Position numbers and translations under genes: made by a program
Notes under the pieces: model-generated
What the model saw: the letters and a program-made list of their open reading frames with translations, nothing else
What the model was told of the DNA's origin: nothing
Database searches by the model: none
Shown: positions 31,112 to 32,597 of the stretch, piece by piece
Position numbering within the stretch: the first letter of the stretch is position 1
Layout of the letters: every line of letters starts with the position of its first letter
From: Oscillospiraceae bacterium
Lineage (GTDB): Bacteria; Bacillota; Clostridia; Oscillospirales; Ruminococcaceae
Assembly: GCA_017533485.1 (NCBI GenBank)
Contig: JAFXIC010000049.1
Coordinates: forward strand, 1-32,597
Direction of reading: 5' to 3'
DNA length: 32,597 nt

Positions 31112-31537
31112 ATGGCACAGAAAGTTGTAGGCTTTATTAAGCTTCAGATTGCAGCAGGAAAAGCGACTCCTGCTCCCCCGGTTGGCCCCGCTCTCGGTCA
31201 GCACGGCGTCAATATCATGGGCTTCTGCAAGGAGTTCAATGAGCGCACAAAGGGCGACGCAGGTATGATCATCCCTGTTGTCATTACTGTTTACGCAGAC
31301 CGTTCCTTTACCTTTATTACCAAGACTCCGCCCGCAGCTGTTCTCATTAAAAAGGCAGCTGGCATCGACAAGGCTTCCGGCGTTCCGAATAAGACAAAGG
31401 TTGCTACCATCACCAAGGAGCAGGTTCAGAAAATCGCTGAAACCAAAATGCCTGACCTCAATGCCGCTTCCCTCGAGGCTGCTATGAGCATGATCGCAGG
31501 TACTGCTCGTTCGATGGGCGTTGTCGTCGCAGACTAA
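31112..31537 (+). CDS. rplK: 50S ribosomal protein L11
   Basis: A 141-residue L11 of full length, part of the GTPase-associated centre of the ribosome. The family signature [34 protein letters not shown] is at the N-terminus, and the RNA-binding C-terminal domain includes [40 protein letters not shown] precedes ATG 31112. Codon choice (many GCT, AAG, CTC) is more biased than in the accessory genes, as expected for high expression. Confidence 0.97.
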   Translation: MAQKVVGFIKLQIAAGKATPAPPVGPALGQHGVNIMGFCKEFNERTKGDAGMIIPVVITVYADRSFTFITKTPPAAVLIKKAAGIDKASGVPNKTKVATITKEQVQKIAETKMPDLNAASLEAAMSMIAGTARSMGVVVAD

Positions 31538-31605
31538 GGCTTCATTCTGCACATTTCCCGCAATTACGGAAATGTTCTTGGAATGCCGCCCCGGCACGTC
31601 TGCCA

Positions 31606-31673
31606 GTGGGAGGAACCACATTCCGCCAAACCCGGCTCCGACAGCATATGACGCTGTACCGCCGGTGTACCAC
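31606..31673 (+). promoter_or_regulatory. Structured mRNA element before rplA, possible L1-binding leader
   Basis: GTGG of GTGGGAGG (31606-31613) can pair with CCAC (31670-31673); inside, CCGGC (31632-31636) pairs with GCCGG (31661-31665) and ACAGC (31641-31645) with GCTGT (31653-31657). The order of parts matches the element before rplK. A local hairpin of GTGG with the nearer CCAC (31616-31619) is an alternative. Confidence 0.5.
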
Positions 31674-31701
31674 GTAAGATGATAATAAGGAGTATTCTGA
31701 T

Positions 31702-32397
31702 ATGAAACACGGAAAGAAATATGTAGACAGTGCCAAAGCACTGGATACAACCAAGCTTTATGAGGCAAACGACGCGCTTGCGAATGTTTGCTCCCTCGCA
31801 AAGGCAAAATTTGATGAGACCGTAGAAGTCCACATCCGCCTCGGCGTTGACTCCCGTCACGCTGATCAGCAGGTTCGCGGCGCTGTCGTTCTCCCGAACG
31901 GCACAGGTAAGTCTGTCCGCGTACTCGTTTTCTGTAAGGAGGACAAGTATGAGGCTGCTCAGGCTGCCGGCACTGAATATGTCGGCGGTATGGACTATGT
32001 TGACAAGATCACCAAGGAAGGCTTCATGGATTTCGATGTCGTGATCGCTTCTCCCGATATGATGGGCGTTGTCGGTCGTCTCGGTAAGATCCTCGGCCCG
32101 CGCGGCATGATGCCGAACCCGAAGGCTGGTACCGTTTCTCCTGACGTTGCAAAGGCTGTTTCCGAAGCAAAGGCTGGTAAGATTGAGTACCGTCTCGATA
32201 AGTCCAACATCATCCACTGCCCCATCGGTAAGGTTTCCTTCGGTGCTGATAAGCTCGAAGAAAACTTCAATACCCTCGTTGAGGCTGTTGTAAAGGCAAA
32301 GCCGGCTGCTGCAAAGGGTACTTACCTGCGCTCCATCACCGTTGCTTCTACCATGGGTATCGGTGTGCCGATTGCTACCGCGAAGTATGGTGTCTGA
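31702..32397 (+). CDS. rplA: 50S ribosomal protein L1
   Basis: A 231-residue L1 of normal length, which binds the mobile L1 stalk of 23S rRNA and in many bacteria represses its own operon. Typical segments are [43 protein letters not shown] and [15 protein letters not shown]-like RNA-binding sequence ([13 protein letters not shown]). TAAGGAG precedes ATG 31702 by about 10 bases. The gene is followed by a terminator, so rplJ and rplL are not in this transcript. Confidence 0.97.
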   Translation: MKHGKKYVDSAKALDTTKLYEANDALANVCSLAKAKFDETVEVHIRLGVDSRHADQQVRGAVVLPNGTGKSVRVLVFCKEDKYEAAQAAGTEYVGGMDYVDKITKEGFMDFDVVIASPDMMGVVGRLGKILGPRGMMPNPKAGTVSPDVAKAVSEAKAGKIEYRLDKSNIIHCPIGKVSFGADKLEENFNTLVEAVVKAKPAAAKGTYLRSITVASTMGIGVPIATAKYGV

Positions 32398-32412
32398 TTC
32401 ACCTGAATCTTG

Positions 32413-32461
32413 AAAATTATGAGGAAGATGTGGATATTCCGCATCTTCCCTTATAATTTTT
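32413..32461 (+). terminator. Intrinsic terminator after rplA
   Basis: AAAATTAT (32413-32420) and GGAAGATG (32423-32430) pair with CATCTTCC (32442-32449) and ATAATTTT (32453-32460), giving a long stem ending in a T-run. It ends the ribosomal protein transcript before the tRNA promoter. Confidence 0.9.
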
Positions 32462-32471
32462 CAAAAAACAC

Positions 32472-32500
32472 TTGACATTATCCTTTTTTTGTGGTATAAT
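32472..32500 (+). promoter_or_regulatory. Consensus SigA promoter of the tRNA-Lys gene
   Basis: TTGACA (32472-32477), a 17-base spacer and TATAAT (32495-32500) match consensus fully, 22 bases before the tRNA. Confidence 0.9.
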
Positions 32501-32521
32501 GTTTTTTGTTCTATGGAACAT

Positions 32522-32594
32522 GAGAAATTAGCTCAGTTGGCAGAGCATCTCCCTTTTAAGGAGAGGGTCGAGGGTTCGAGCCCCTCATTTCTCA
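32522..32594 (+). tRNA. tRNA-Lys (anticodon TTT)
   Basis: A complete 73-base cloverleaf: acceptor GAGAAAT with ATTTCTC, D-loop AGCTCAGTTGGCAGAGC, anticodon loop CTTTTAA within the stem TCTCC/GGAGA, and T-arm GAGGGTTCGAGCCCCTC with one G-C-poor mismatch at most. The discriminator base is A and CCA is not encoded. It may be the first of a tRNA cluster running past the window end. Confidence 0.96.
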
Positions 32595-32597
32595 TTC

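Overview
The window looks like chromosome of a Gram-positive, anaerobic Firmicute of the Clostridia, most likely a Ruminococcus-like member of the Oscillospiraceae. This rests on AGGAGG-type ribosome binding sites before nearly every gene, frequent TTG starts, a MoxR/DUF58/transglutaminase operon, a small 2x[4Fe-4S] ferredoxin, the rpmG-secE-nusG-rplK-rplA order, and several near-consensus SigA promoters (TTGACA-17-TATAAT). The species cannot be fixed from the sequence alone. No CRISPR array, integrase or transposase was seen.

Region 1 (1-4366): a repeat-rich intergenic stretch, then a minus-strand operon read from 4219 down to 298: trmB, a small unknown gene, pyrC, an Lrp/AsnC regulator and a class I aminotransferase. 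It is divergent from an M24 peptidase gene (4367-5446); the two promoters have -35 boxes one base apart. Region 2 (5583-7715): minus-strand single genes for a lipoprotein, a ferredoxin and a YitT-family membrane protein.

Region 3 (7840-19704) is the most interesting part: an eight-gene, 11.5 kb plus-strand operon with its own consensus promoter and terminator. It encodes one very large solute-binding protein with two N-terminal carbohydrate-binding-like modules, two complete pairs of sugar ABC permeases, an NHL-propeller/TPR protein with a C-terminal membrane anchor, a YIP1-family membrane protein and a DUF5696 secreted protein with a glycosidase-like layout. There is no ATPase, regulator or recognisable classical glycoside hydrolase. 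It looks like a poorly described glycan capture and import system.

Region 4 (19725-24590): a minus-strand cluster of VTC-type polyphosphate polymerase, DUF4956 membrane protein and Cthe_2159-like surface lipoprotein, preceded by two paralogous zinc-ribbon/TM2 membrane proteins whose promoter carries a perfect dyad over the -10 box. Region 5 (24635-29522): MoxR ATPase, DUF58 protein and transglutaminase-like membrane protein. Region 6 (29604-32594): rpmG, secE, nusG, rplK, rplA and a tRNA-Lys. Two similar structured RNAs, each starting with GTGGGAG (the sequence of the L1 site in 23S rRNA), lie before rplK and before rplA and may be L1-binding control elements.

A 60-bp sequence at 7-66 recurs with one mismatch at 19446-19505 and marks an uncharacterised dispersed intergenic repeat.
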